Source: Verrucomicrobiota bacterium | Lineage (GTDB): Bacteria; Verrucomicrobiota; Verrucomicrobiia; Verrucomicrobiales; Verrucomicrobiaceae | DNA length: 10,660 nucleotides | Assembly (NCBI GenBank): GCA_023429545.1 | Contig: JAEYUU010000552.1 | Location: 1-10,660, forward strand | Reading direction: 5' to 3' | Shown here: in pieces, positions 1 to 7,456 of the stretch | Numbering within the stretch: position 1 is the stretch's first letter | Layout: the number at the start of each line of letters is the position of its first letter | Made by a program: the position numbers and the translations under genes | The notes under the pieces: generated by a model | What the model saw: only the letters and a program-made list of their open reading frames with translations | What the model was told of the DNA's origin: nothing | Databases searched by the model: none

Positions 1-245
1 CCCACGGGCTGCACGGCCTCATACACAAAGGGCTTCCCGTCCTCGATGAAAATGACACCCTTGTGGGTGAACTCCGAACGCGTGGCCGCCGCGATGGCCG
101 CCGCCTGGTGGGTCAGTGACCGGTGGAAGATGATGTCCCCGTCCTTGACGCCCGTGGCGTGCAGCCCTTGGGCCGAGGCTGCTGCGCAGAGCACGACAGC
201 CAGTCGAAAGATGGTGGTGAAGAAATTCGCAGGTCTCCGGCCCAT
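1..245 (-). CDS. YiiX-like permuted papain/NlpC-P60 hydrolase, N-terminal part (cut by window edge)
   Basis: Read on the minus strand from the ATG at 245, this gives 81 codons before the window ends, so the C-terminal part is missing. Residues 1-25 form a Sec signal peptide (Arg-rich start, hydrophobic stretch FRLAVVLCAAASA), predicting export. Then come KDGDIIFHRS (34-43), FTHKGVIF (59-66) and PFVYEAV (72-78). These match the opening of the YiiX/YaeF (DUF830-type) permuted papain-like family: a GDIIF strand, a catalytic His in the 'SHVGI' position (here H61) and a polar residue in 'VYEA' (E76). In that circularly permuted fold the nucleophilic Cys lies further downstream, outside the window, so activity cannot be judged. 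Family members are predicted amidases or peptidases acting on cell-wall or lipid-linked substrates. A GGAG (260-257) sits 11 bases before the ATG and supports this start, although the frame stays open further upstream. The gene is divergent from the large gene at 573. Family call is fairly sure; substrate unknown. Confidence 0.75.
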   Translation of the reverse strand, partial: MGRRPANFFTTIFRLAVVLCAAASAQGLHATGVKDGDIIFHRSLTHQAAAIAAATRSEFTHKGVIFIEDGKPFVYEAVQPV

Positions 246-572
246 GCTATCTTTTACTCCGGATTGCCGTTGGTGGCAACCGGGGAGGCGGGCTCGAATT
301 GCAGCCGTGGCGGTAATGCGCGCTGAATGTAGGAACTGCCGCCAGGTTAAGAGTGCTGTGTGACTCGAGAAGAAAACGAAATACGTACGGAAAGTCAGGA
401 TGCGGTGACGCGCAGCGTCCTTGGGCTGCACGCAGTCCAAGGCCTTCGGCACAAGCTGCGCCACTTCATCGTGATACTTTAGTGCTTGCTTGCCATATTC
501 TTCTTCCGGGATGCATTGGATAAACGGGCGCGGTGAAATAAGAGCACGGTATCGCGGGTAAGTGTTGCCCGC
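246..572. other. Divergent intergenic region, no confident gene
   Basis: This 327-bp gap separates the minus-strand hydrolase from the plus-strand multidomain gene, so it should hold both promoters. I could not identify a convincing -35/-10 pair for either direction; TTGCCA at 490-495 resembles a -35 box but has no good -10 at standard spacing. A short inverted repeat TTGCC/GGCAA (264-268/275-279) lies just upstream of the hydrolase start. Two adjacent hairpins lie at 407-442 (separate entry). On the minus strand the hydrolase reading frame has no stop across the whole region. The stretch from about 527 to 390 translates to a protein-like charged helix (for example PEEEYGKQALKYHDEVAQLV), but no in-frame ATG opens it, so I do not call it a gene. 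Confidence 0.5.
407..442. other. Tandem hairpins, possible REP-like intergenic element
   Basis: Two inverted repeats lie back to back. The first is GACGC-gca-GCGTC (407-419). The second is CCTTGGGCTGC-AC-GCAGTCCAAGG (419-442), 11 paired positions with a single G-T mismatch that becomes a wobble in RNA; a realistic loop is CACG. Neither arm is followed by a T-run or preceded by an A-run, so it is not an ordinary intrinsic terminator, and it lies between divergent genes where none is expected. It could be a REP-like repeated palindrome, a protein-binding site, or a structured leader in the 5' UTR of the downstream gene. The structure is seen directly; the role is inference. Confidence 0.4.
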
Positions 573-3500
573 ATGACACGCACCGCTCACCTCCTTTGTA
601 CACTCGCGTTCTTCAGCATGGGAGTGCGGTGCTCTTCCGCGCAGGAAAATCCACCCACCTTCCGTGCCGGTGCCGCCGTCGCGGACATCACGCCGCAGAA
701 GCTGCCGGTGATTGTGAACGGAAACTTCACGGAACGGCTGGCGCAGCAGGTGTCGGACAAGCTGCATGCGCGGGCCATCGCGCTGGATGATGGGCGCACC
801 AAACTCGTGCTCTGCGTGGTGGATACCTGCATGATGCCGCGGGAGGTGATTGATGAAGCGAAGTCCATCGCGGCAAAAGAAACCGGGATGGGTATTTCCT
901 TCATGACCGTGTCCGCCACGCACACGCACACGGCCCCTGCGGCGATGGGCTGCCTGGGGAGCCGCATGGATCCGGAGTACACGAAGTGGCTGCCAGGAAA
1001 GGTCGCGGAGGCGATGATCGCGGCCATCAAAAATCTCCAGCCGGCGCGGGCCGGTTGGGCCTCGGTGGATGACTGGGACCACACGCACAACCGCCGGTGG
1101 ATCTACCGGCCGGACCGGATTCCAGCCGATCCCTTTGGCATCCAGAATGTGCGCGCGATGATGCATCCGGGTTATGAAAGTCCGAATCACGTGGGGCCTT
1201 CAGGCCCGGTGGATCCGGAGCTCAGCGTGCTGGCCTTGCAGACGAAGGATGGCAAACCGCTCGCGCTCTTTGCCAACTACTCGCAGCATTACTTCGGCGC
1301 CACGGCGGTATCGGCGGACTACTACGGCGCCTTCTGCCGGCACATGGCGAAGCTGCTGGGGCAGTCCTCCAGTGAGGGGCCGTTTGTTGCCGCCATTTCA
1401 CAGGGCACCAGCGGCGACCTCATGTGGATGGATTACGGCAAGCCCAAGCAGAACATCACCATGGATGCGTACGCGGAGGCCGTGGCGAAGCGCGCGCATG
1501 AGGCGTGGGGCAAGATTGAGTTCCGCGACAAGGTGCCCCTCGGCATGGTGGAGAAAAAGATTCCGCTCAAGTACCGCGTGCCGGATGAGGCGCGATTGAA
1601 GTGGGCCCGGGAGATCATGGCGACCGTGAAGGACCGGCTGCCGCAGAGCAAGCAGGAGATCTATGCGCAGGAAGCCATCCTGCTGCATGAAAAGCAGAAG
1701 ACGGAACTGGTGCTGCAGGCGCTGCGCATCGGTGACCTCGGCATCACCGCGCTGCCGAATGAAGTGTTTGCCCTCACGGGATTGAAGCTGAAGGCGCAGT
1801 CACCCTTCGCGTCGCATTTCAACATCGAACTGGCCAATGGCGCGGAGGGCTACATTCCTCCACTCGAGCAGCACAAGCTGGGCGGCTACACCACCTGGCC
1901 CGCGCGCACCGCAGGGCTGGAAGTACAGGCCGAGCCCGTGATCGTGGAGACACTGCTCAAGGCTGCGGAGGAGGTGTCAGGCAGGCCGCGCCGCAAGATG
2001 ACGCAGGGCAGGAGAGGCTACGTGGAGAACATCCTTGCCGCGAAGCCCGTGGCGTACTGGCGCCTGGATGAGGCAGTGATTCCCAAGGCCCATGACGCCA
2101 TGGAAAAGAAGGAGCACGCCGCGGACATCGAGGATGGCGTGGCGCTGTATCTGGAAGGCCCCGCGGGAGAGGCGTTCTCGGGCAAGGACATCAACCGCGC
2201 GATGCACTTCGCGGGCGGACGGGTGCGCGGCGAGGTGGCGGAATTGGGTGACACGTACAGCGTGGAGTTCTGGTTCTGGAATGGCTTGCCGGAGGATGCG
2301 CGTCCGGTGACCGGCTATCTCTTCTCACGAGGCAGGAACAAGGACCGCACCTGCCCGGGAGACCATCTTGGCATTGGCGGCACGCATGCGGATGCCGCCC
2401 CGGGCCGGCTCTTCATCTATAATGGCGATGGCCAGCGCAAGCTGCTCGCGGGATCGACATTGCTCTCACTGAAGAGCTGGCATCATGTCGTCTTCACGCG
2501 AGCGAAGAATCAGGTGCGCGTGTATCTCGATGGGAAGAGCAAACCGGAGATCGAGGGCGAACTGGAGTACACCCTGCCGGAGGGCGTGAAGGAAATTTTC
2601 CTCGGAGGTCGCAGCGATGGTTTCGCGGGGCTCGAAGGCAAGATGGACGAAGTCTCCCTATATAATAAGGCGCTCACGGCGGAGGAGATTGCGGCGCACC
2701 ATGCAGCCTCAGGGATGAAACCGGCCCCGGCACGCACGGCGACAGCGCCCCTGTCACCGGGGGAATCGCTCAAGCGCATCCATGTGCCCAAGGGCTTCAC
2801 GGTGGAGATGGTCGCTGCGGAACCGCTCGTGCTGGATCCGGTGGCCTTCGATTGGGATGACCGTGGCCGGCTCTGGGTGGTGGAGATGGCGGACTATCCA
2901 CTCGGCATGGATGGCAATGGCAAGCCGGGCGGCCGTGTGTCCATTCTTGAAGACACCAATCGGGACGGCAAATACGACAAGCGCACCCTCTACGCTGAAG
3001 GTCTGCGTTTTCCCACCGGCATCCTGACGTGGAAGGATGGCTGCCTCATCACCGCTGCACCCGAAGTGCTGCTGCTCCGCGACAAGGATGGCGATGGGAA
3101 AATGGACGAGAGCAAGGTCTTGCTCACCGGCTTCCAGGAAGGCAACCAGCAGCTTCGTGTGAATGGCCTGCGCTGGGGGCTCGATGGTTGGGTGTACTGC
3201 GCCAATGGCGGGCATACCGCGAATTACGGAAAGGACGTGCAGATCGTTTCCACACTCACGGGTGAGAAGGTGGCCCTGGGCAGCCGTGACTTCCGCTTCA
3301 AGCCGGACACGGGCGAGATCGATCCCCTGAGCGGCCCGGCGCAGTTCGGCCGCAATCGTGATGCGTGGGGCCACTGGTTCGGCGTGCAGAACAGTTATCC
3401 CCTCTGGCACTATGCGCTGGAGGACCGCTACCTGCGGCGCAATCCCCACGTGGCGCCGCCTTCACCGAAGGTGATGCTCACCGAGGCAAACGCCCGCGTG

Positions 3501-5570
3501 TTCCCCGCGAGCGCGCAGGAGAAGCGCTTCCACAGTTTTGATCAGGCCGGAAGATTCACCTCCGCCTGCGGTCCGACCATCTATGGAGATGAGGCGCTCT
3601 TCGGCACTCGCGGTGTGATGGATGCTTTTGTCTGTGAGCCATTTCACAATGTGGTGCAGCATCTGGTGGTGGAGGATGACGGCGCGACCTTCAAGGCAGC
3701 CCGCGACCCGGCGGAGAAGATGGACTTCTTCGCCAGCGAGGATCGCTGGTGCCGCCCCGTCATGGTGCGCACCGGTCCGGATGGTGCGCTCTGGGTGGCG
3801 GACATGTACCGCTACATGATTGAGCATCCCCAGTGGCTGCCACCGCAGGGGCGTGAGGAGTTGCTCGCCCACTATCGGGGGGGTGATGATCGCGGCCGCA
3901 TGTACCGCGTGTTTGCCGGTGGGAAGGCACCAGTGCTTCCTGCATCGCTCAGCAAGCTCGACGGCCCCGGGTTGCTTTCACTGCTGGCCAGCCCGAACAA
4001 CTGGCTGCGGGACAAGGCGCACATGATGCTCCTCTGGCGGGCGGACAAATCCATGGCGCCGCTTCTAGATAACCTCCTCCGTGATCATCCCAGCCCGCAT
4101 GCGCGCCTGCATGCCCTGTGGCTGCTCGAAGGGCTCGGTGCGTTGCAGCCCGCTCATCTCATCACCGCGCTCTCGGACCCAGCGGATGGAATGCGCGAGA
4201 ATGCCCTGCGGCTTGCCGAGCAATCGCAGGACGAAACGGTGATCACGAAGGCGGTGTCGCTCGTGGCCGACCCAAGCGCCAAGGTGCGGCTGCAATTGCT
4301 TTGCTCGCTAGGCGAATGGAAGCATCCCGCTGCAGGGTCCGCGCTCGTGAAGCTTGCTCCCACGAAGCTGGAAGCACCGCTGGAACGCGCCGCCTTGGCC
4401 AGCTCTGCGACGACGCACCTCAGCGCGCTCGCAGCCGCCGCACAGGCGAATTCCACCCTCATGGAGACGGTGGTGCGCACTGCACTTGGGACGCAGGATA
4501 ATGGCATGGTGCGCAACCTCGCGGCGGTGGCATTCTCGAAGGCAAACTCTGCCAATGAGCAGTCCCTGCGAAATCTGAGCACGCTGCTGCGGGCACTGCG
4601 TGATGCGGGAAGCTCGCTCGATGCTCTGGCGGCGAAGCATGCGGACGATGTGCAGTGGCAGAGCCTGCGGCAGTCGAAGGAGGTGACCTTGAAAAACATC
4701 CGGAGCTTCGCTGCTGAAAAATCGGCGAGCATCTCGGCGGAGCGCCTCGTGGCCGCCGCCATCTTGATGGCTGACCCAGCGGAGACTGCGGGTGCGGTGG
4801 ACTTGATTGGAGCATGGATCCGCTCGCCGGGCGCGGCGGATACGTTTGTCGAATGCGTCTCACTGCTCGCCGCATCTTCGGATACGCGTGTGCCGGGCCT
4901 GCTGCTCGAGCAGTGGGATCAACGCACCCCACGCCAGCGTGAGGCGGTGCTGGATGCCCTGCTGGGCCGGCAGGAGTGGGCACTCCATCTGCTGAAGGAG
5001 ATCAAGGAAGGTCGCATCACCAGCAGCAGCCTTGATGCGCAACGGCAGACCCGGCTCTTCAAGCATCCCTCCAAGGCCGTGAGCAAGATGGCTGGCGAGG
5101 TGATCAAGGCGCGGGACTCACGCCAGCAGGTGCTGGACAAGTTCCGCCCCGCGCTCTCGCTGGTGGGAGATCCGGCAAAAGGAAAGCAGGCCTTTGCTCT
5201 GGCGTGCATCGCCTGCCATCAGCTTGAGGGCGTCGGCCTCGCCGTGGGACCGGATTTGCGCTCGGTGGTGCAGCATCCTCCGGACAAGCTTTTCACTTCC
5301 ATCCTCGATCCCAGCGCCATCATCGAGCCGGGCTTCACCGCCTACTTCTGTGATCTCAAGAGCGGCAGCCAGATGTACGGCGCCATCGCGAGCGAGACAG
5401 GCAGCAGCCTCACCCTGCGCCTTGCGGATGGCAGCCTGCGTCCCATCCTGCGCTCCGAGGTCAGCAGGCTGCAAAGCTCGAACATGTCCCTCATGCCCGA
5501 TGGCCTGGAAGCGTTGCTCACCCCGCAGTCGCTGGCGGACTTGATTGCGTATCTGCGGCAACCGAAGTAG
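573..5570 (+). CDS. Exported multidomain protein: ceramidase-like + LamG + PVC-type dehydrogenase + HEAT + CxxCH heme module
   Basis: 1665 residues. Residues 1-23 look like a Sec signal peptide. Residues about 30-475 resemble the N-terminal domain of neutral/alkaline ceramidases, with THTHTAP (116-122; H117, H119), H239 in NYSQHYFG and NGAEGYIPPLEQHKLGGY near the end. The usual catalytic GD(V/L)SPN is replaced by GDLMWM (281-286), so hydrolysis of ceramide is doubtful. Residues about 484-713 are a LamG/concanavalin-like domain (AYWRLDEA to GKMDEVSLYNKAL). Residues about 733-1113 are the PVC-type 'membrane-bound dehydrogenase' propeller, with two acidic Ca-binding-like loops (D794-D802, D837-D845). 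Residues about 1128-1510 are helical HEAT-like repeats. The C-terminus is the Pirellula/Verrucomicrobium-type heme module, CIACH at 1545-1549 with candidate axial Met1641. The predicted location is the periplasm or cell surface, with c-type heme attached by the cytochrome c maturation machinery. The substrate is unknown; a carbohydrate, polyol or lipid is possible. No Shine-Dalgarno precedes the ATG, which is chosen because it gives the signal peptide. Confidence 0.85.
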   Translation: MTRTAHLLCTLAFFSMGVRCSSAQENPPTFRAGAAVADITPQKLPVIVNGNFTERLAQQVSDKLHARAIALDDGRTKLVLCVVDTCMMPREVIDEAKSIAAKETGMGISFMTVSATHTHTAPAAMGCLGSRMDPEYTKWLPGKVAEAMIAAIKNLQPARAGWASVDDWDHTHNRRWIYRPDRIPADPFGIQNVRAMMHPGYESPNHVGPSGPVDPELSVLALQTKDGKPLALFANYSQHYFGATAVSADYYGAFCRHMAKLLGQSSSEGPFVAAISQGTSGDLMWMDYGKPKQNITMDAYAEAVAKRAHEAWGKIEFRDKVPLGMVEKKIPLKYRVPDEARLKWAREIMATVKDRLPQSKQEIYAQEAILLHEKQKTELVLQALRIGDLGITALPNEVFALTGLKLKAQSPFASHFNIELANGAEGYIPPLEQHKLGGYTTWPARTAGLEVQAEPVIVETLLKAAEEVSGRPRRKMTQGRRGYVENILAAKPVAYWRLDEAVIPKAHDAMEKKEHAADIEDGVALYLEGPAGEAFSGKDINRAMHFAGGRVRGEVAELGDTYSVEFWFWNGLPEDARPVTGYLFSRGRNKDRTCPGDHLGIGGTHADAAPGRLFIYNGDGQRKLLAGSTLLSLKSWHHVVFTRAKNQVRVYLDGKSKPEIEGELEYTLPEGVKEIFLGGRSDGFAGLEGKMDEVSLYNKALTAEEIAAHHAASGMKPAPARTATAPLSPGESLKRIHVPKGFTVEMVAAEPLVLDPVAFDWDDRGRLWVVEMADYPLGMDGNGKPGGRVSILEDTNRDGKYDKRTLYAEGLRFPTGILTWKDGCLITAAPEVLLLRDKDGDGKMDESKVLLTGFQEGNQQLRVNGLRWGLDGWVYCANGGHTANYGKDVQIVSTLTGEKVALGSRDFRFKPDTGEIDPLSGPAQFGRNRDAWGHWFGVQNSYPLWHYALEDRYLRRNPHVAPPSPKVMLTEANARVFPASAQEKRFHSFDQAGRFTSACGPTIYGDEALFGTRGVMDAFVCEPFHNVVQHLVVEDDGATFKAARDPAEKMDFFASEDRWCRPVMVRTGPDGALWVADMYRYMIEHPQWLPPQGREELLAHYRGGDDRGRMYRVFAGGKAPVLPASLSKLDGPGLLSLLASPNNWLRDKAHMMLLWRADKSMAPLLDNLLRDHPSPHARLHALWLLEGLGALQPAHLITALSDPADGMRENALRLAEQSQDETVITKAVSLVADPSAKVRLQLLCSLGEWKHPAAGSALVKLAPTKLEAPLERAALASSATTHLSALAAAAQANSTLMETVVRTALGTQDNGMVRNLAAVAFSKANSANEQSLRNLSTLLRALRDAGSSLDALAAKHADDVQWQSLRQSKEVTLKNIRSFAAEKSASISAERLVAAAILMADPAETAGAVDLIGAWIRSPGAADTFVECVSLLAASSDTRVPGLLLEQWDQRTPRQREAVLDALLGRQEWALHLLKEIKEGRITSSSLDAQRQTRLFKHPSKAVSKMAGEVIKARDSRQQVLDKFRPALSLVGDPAKGKQAFALACIACHQLEGVGLAVGPDLRSVVQHPPDKLFTSILDPSAIIEPGFTAYFCDLKSGSQMYGAIASETGSSLTLRLADGSLRPILRSEVSRLQSSNMSLMPDGLEALLTPQSLADLIAYLRQPK

Positions 5571-5609
5571 CCACGAAGCACAATCATCATCAGCAGTTCA
5601 TCTCTCATC

Positions 5610-5900
5610 ATGATCCGTCACACCGTCGTCTTCCGTTTGAAACACGCACCCGGCTCAGCCGAGGAGCGTGACTTCCTTCATGCCGCACAGCAACTCGCCG
5701 CCATTCCCGGCGTGGAGAAGTTCGAATCGCTGCGGCAGACCAGTGTGAAGAACCCCTACCACTTTGGCCTCTCCATGGAGTTCGCCTCGAAGGAGGCTTA
5801 TGACTTCTACAGCCAGCATCCGGACCATGTCAGCTTCGTGCAGAACCGGTGGATCCCGGAGGTGGTGGAGTTCATGGAGATTGATTATACACCGCTCTGA
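5610..5900 (+). CDS. Dabb-domain (stress-responsive alpha/beta barrel) protein
   Basis: A complete 96-residue protein, normal length for a single-domain Dabb family member. It opens with MIRHTVVFRLK, the family's first strand with its conserved His4. It ends with HPDHVSFVQNRWIPEVVEF and a final EIDY strand, typical of the ferredoxin-like dimeric alpha/beta barrel. Bacterial members are small cytoplasmic dimers, mostly without known function; some relatives bind or transform hydrophobic small molecules. It starts 39 bp after the large multidomain gene with no terminator between them, so cotranscription is plausible, although one protein is exported and the other lacks a signal peptide. No Shine-Dalgarno is visible. 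The family call is firm; the role is not known. Confidence 0.88.
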   Translation: MIRHTVVFRLKHAPGSAEERDFLHAAQQLAAIPGVEKFESLRQTSVKNPYHFGLSMEFASKEAYDFYSQHPDHVSFVQNRWIPEVVEFMEIDYTPL

Positions 5901-5980
5901 GCGGCAGAGAGAGCACCGGCATTTCCGCAGGTGCAGTTCGGGTTTGAGATTTCAGCGGGGGGCACTACTCTCCGCCTCCC

Positions 5981-6886
5981 ATGGCTAAACCAGCACTCGG
6001 CAAAGGACTCGGCGCATTGATCGGCAAGACTGCCGCGCATCCGCCTGCGTCCGCGCCCGCCTCCTTCTCTCCCCAGCCCGCGCCCGGCGAAGCGGTGCGC
6101 AAAGTGCCCCTCAGCGAGGTGGTGCCCAGTCCGCTCCAGCCGCGCAAGGAGTTTGCGCCGGAGCAGCTCACGGAGTTGATGGAGTCCATCCGCGAGCATG
6201 GCATCATCCAGCCGCTCATCGTCCGTCTGGTGCATGGCAAGCATGAGCTCATCGCGGGTGAGCGTCGATTCCGCGCGAGCCGCGAACTCGGCCTCAAGGA
6301 AGTGCCGGTCATCGTGCGCACGGCTTCCGACAAGGACGTGCTGGAGATGGCGCTGATCGAAAACATCCAGCGCGAAGGACTCAATCCGCTGGAAGAAGCA
6401 CAGGCTTATGTGCGCCTCAGCAAGGAATTCGGCCTCAAGCCGGAGGACATCGCCCAGCGCGTCGGCAAGAACCGCGCCACGGTGGCCAATGCCATCCGCC
6501 TGTTGGATCTCCCTGCTGGCGTGCAAAGCTACCTGCGCGACGGCAAGCTCAGCACCGGTCATGCAAAGGTCCTGCTCTCGCTGAAAAGAGCCGAGGACAT
6601 CGAGACCGCCGCAGAGGAAGTGATCCGCAAGATGCTCACCGTGCGCGGCACGGAGAAGCTGGTGGAGGGCATTCTCAATCCACCCGCGCCGAAGCCCAAG
6701 CCCTCCGCGCCTGACGCCGAGCTCAAGGTGGCGCTGGATTCCATCCAGACCCGGCTCACGCGTTTTCTGTCCACCGGCATCTCCATCCATCACGGCGAGA
6801 AGAAGGGGAAGATCGAGATTGAATACTACACCGTGGACGATCTGAACCGCCTGCTCTCCGCCATGGGACTGCCGGACGAGGGATAG
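5981..6886 (+). CDS. parB: Chromosome-partitioning protein ParB (Spo0J family)
   Basis: 301 residues, typical for chromosomal ParB. The N-terminal LGKGLGALIGK (6-16) matches the conserved segment that contacts the ParA ATPase. Residues about 40-135 are the N-terminal CTP-binding/sliding-clamp domain, with QPRKEF, the GERRFRA box (93-99) and ENIQRE (127-132). A helix-turn-helix for parS recognition follows (about 155-178: EDIAQRVGKNRATVANAIRLL). The C-terminal dimerisation domain ends in KIEIEYYTVDDLNRLLSAMG. A proline/alanine linker lies at about 18-35 and another Pro/Lys linker at about 227-236. ParB loads at parS, spreads as a CTP-dependent clamp and recruits SMC and ParA for origin segregation. 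No parA is adjacent and no parS-like 16-mer was seen. It lies 80 bp after the Dabb gene and 9 bp before a lipoprotein gene. No Shine-Dalgarno precedes the ATG. Confidence 0.95.
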   Translation: MAKPALGKGLGALIGKTAAHPPASAPASFSPQPAPGEAVRKVPLSEVVPSPLQPRKEFAPEQLTELMESIREHGIIQPLIVRLVHGKHELIAGERRFRASRELGLKEVPVIVRTASDKDVLEMALIENIQREGLNPLEEAQAYVRLSKEFGLKPEDIAQRVGKNRATVANAIRLLDLPAGVQSYLRDGKLSTGHAKVLLSLKRAEDIETAAEEVIRKMLTVRGTEKLVEGILNPPAPKPKPSAPDAELKVALDSIQTRLTRFLSTGISIHHGEKKGKIEIEYYTVDDLNRLLSAMGLPDEG

Positions 6887-6895
6887 GATATCCGT

Positions 6896-7384
6896 ATGCC
6901 ATCCATGCTTGCGATGACGCCCGCTCATCCCATGTCCCGCGGCTTCCGCCTGCTGCTGGCGGCGTTTTTCATGCTCGCGCTGCCGTCATGTGGTGCGGAC
7001 ACGGTGAAGCATGCGGACGACGCGAATATCCGCGCATTCCTGGACCGCTACTTCGCCACGTGGTCGGCGAAGGACATGGATGGTTACGGCGCGTGCTTCC
7101 ATCCCCAGGCACGGGTGATTTTCATCGACAAAGTTGGTCAGGTGTTGACCCAGGGGCTCACGGACTTCCTGCACGGGCAGAAGCTGGGGCATGAGCGCGC
7201 CAGCGAGCCGATGGTGGAGAAGCCGCTCACCATGGAAATCATGGGCGATGCCCAGGTGGTGCAGGCGAAGGTGACGTGGGTGCTGACGAAAGGTTCCACC
7301 GAAACGCGAGGGGTGGATTATTTCACGCTCAAGCGGGAGGGGCAGGACTGGAAGATCGTCACCCTCGTCTTTTACAACGAGTGA
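6896..7384 (+). CDS. SnoaL/NTF2-like lipoprotein
   Basis: 162 residues from the ATG at 6896. A basic start and hydrophobic stretch (RGFRLLLAAFFMLALPSC, 15-32) end in a lipobox-like LPSC, so Cys32 is probably lipidated and the protein membrane-anchored on the outside of the inner membrane. The Pro in the lipobox is unusual but tolerable. The mature part has the SnoaL/DUF4440 pattern: FLDRYFATWSAKDMDGYGACFHPQARVIFID, a long middle strand region, and a final WKIVTLVFYNE strand. This cone-shaped fold serves as a small-molecule binding domain or enzyme; no catalytic set can be named here. AGGAT lies about 10 bases before the ATG, the clearest ribosome-binding site in the window, though the in-frame ATG at 6932 would give a tidier signal peptide. 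It lies only 9 bp after parB and is probably cotranscribed. The family call is good; the function is unknown. Confidence 0.78.
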   Translation: MPSMLAMTPAHPMSRGFRLLLAAFFMLALPSCGADTVKHADDANIRAFLDRYFATWSAKDMDGYGACFHPQARVIFIDKVGQVLTQGLTDFLHGQKLGHERASEPMVEKPLTMEIMGDAQVVQAKVTWVLTKGSTETRGVDYFTLKREGQDWKIVTLVFYNE

Positions 7385-7456
7385 GAGACGCCGGCGAAAA
7401 GGCACACATTCTTCCCGCTTGGCGCGCGAACCAATCGCAGGCAAGCTCTCTCTACA

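Noticed and set aside
46..363. 105-codon plus-strand open frame at the left edge
   Set aside because: It overlaps the minus-strand YiiX-like gene, whose translation has a signal peptide and family motifs; the plus-strand product has neither.
2754..3449. 231-codon open frame on the minus strand inside the large gene
   Set aside because: It lies opposite the dehydrogenase propeller, which has clear family motifs; the antisense product shows no signal or domain.
5885..6928. 347-codon open frame on the minus strand, antisense to parB
   Set aside because: The plus strand encodes an unmistakable ParB with all motifs. The antisense translation is rich in His, Arg and Leu with no recognisable domain, as expected from GC-rich codon bias.
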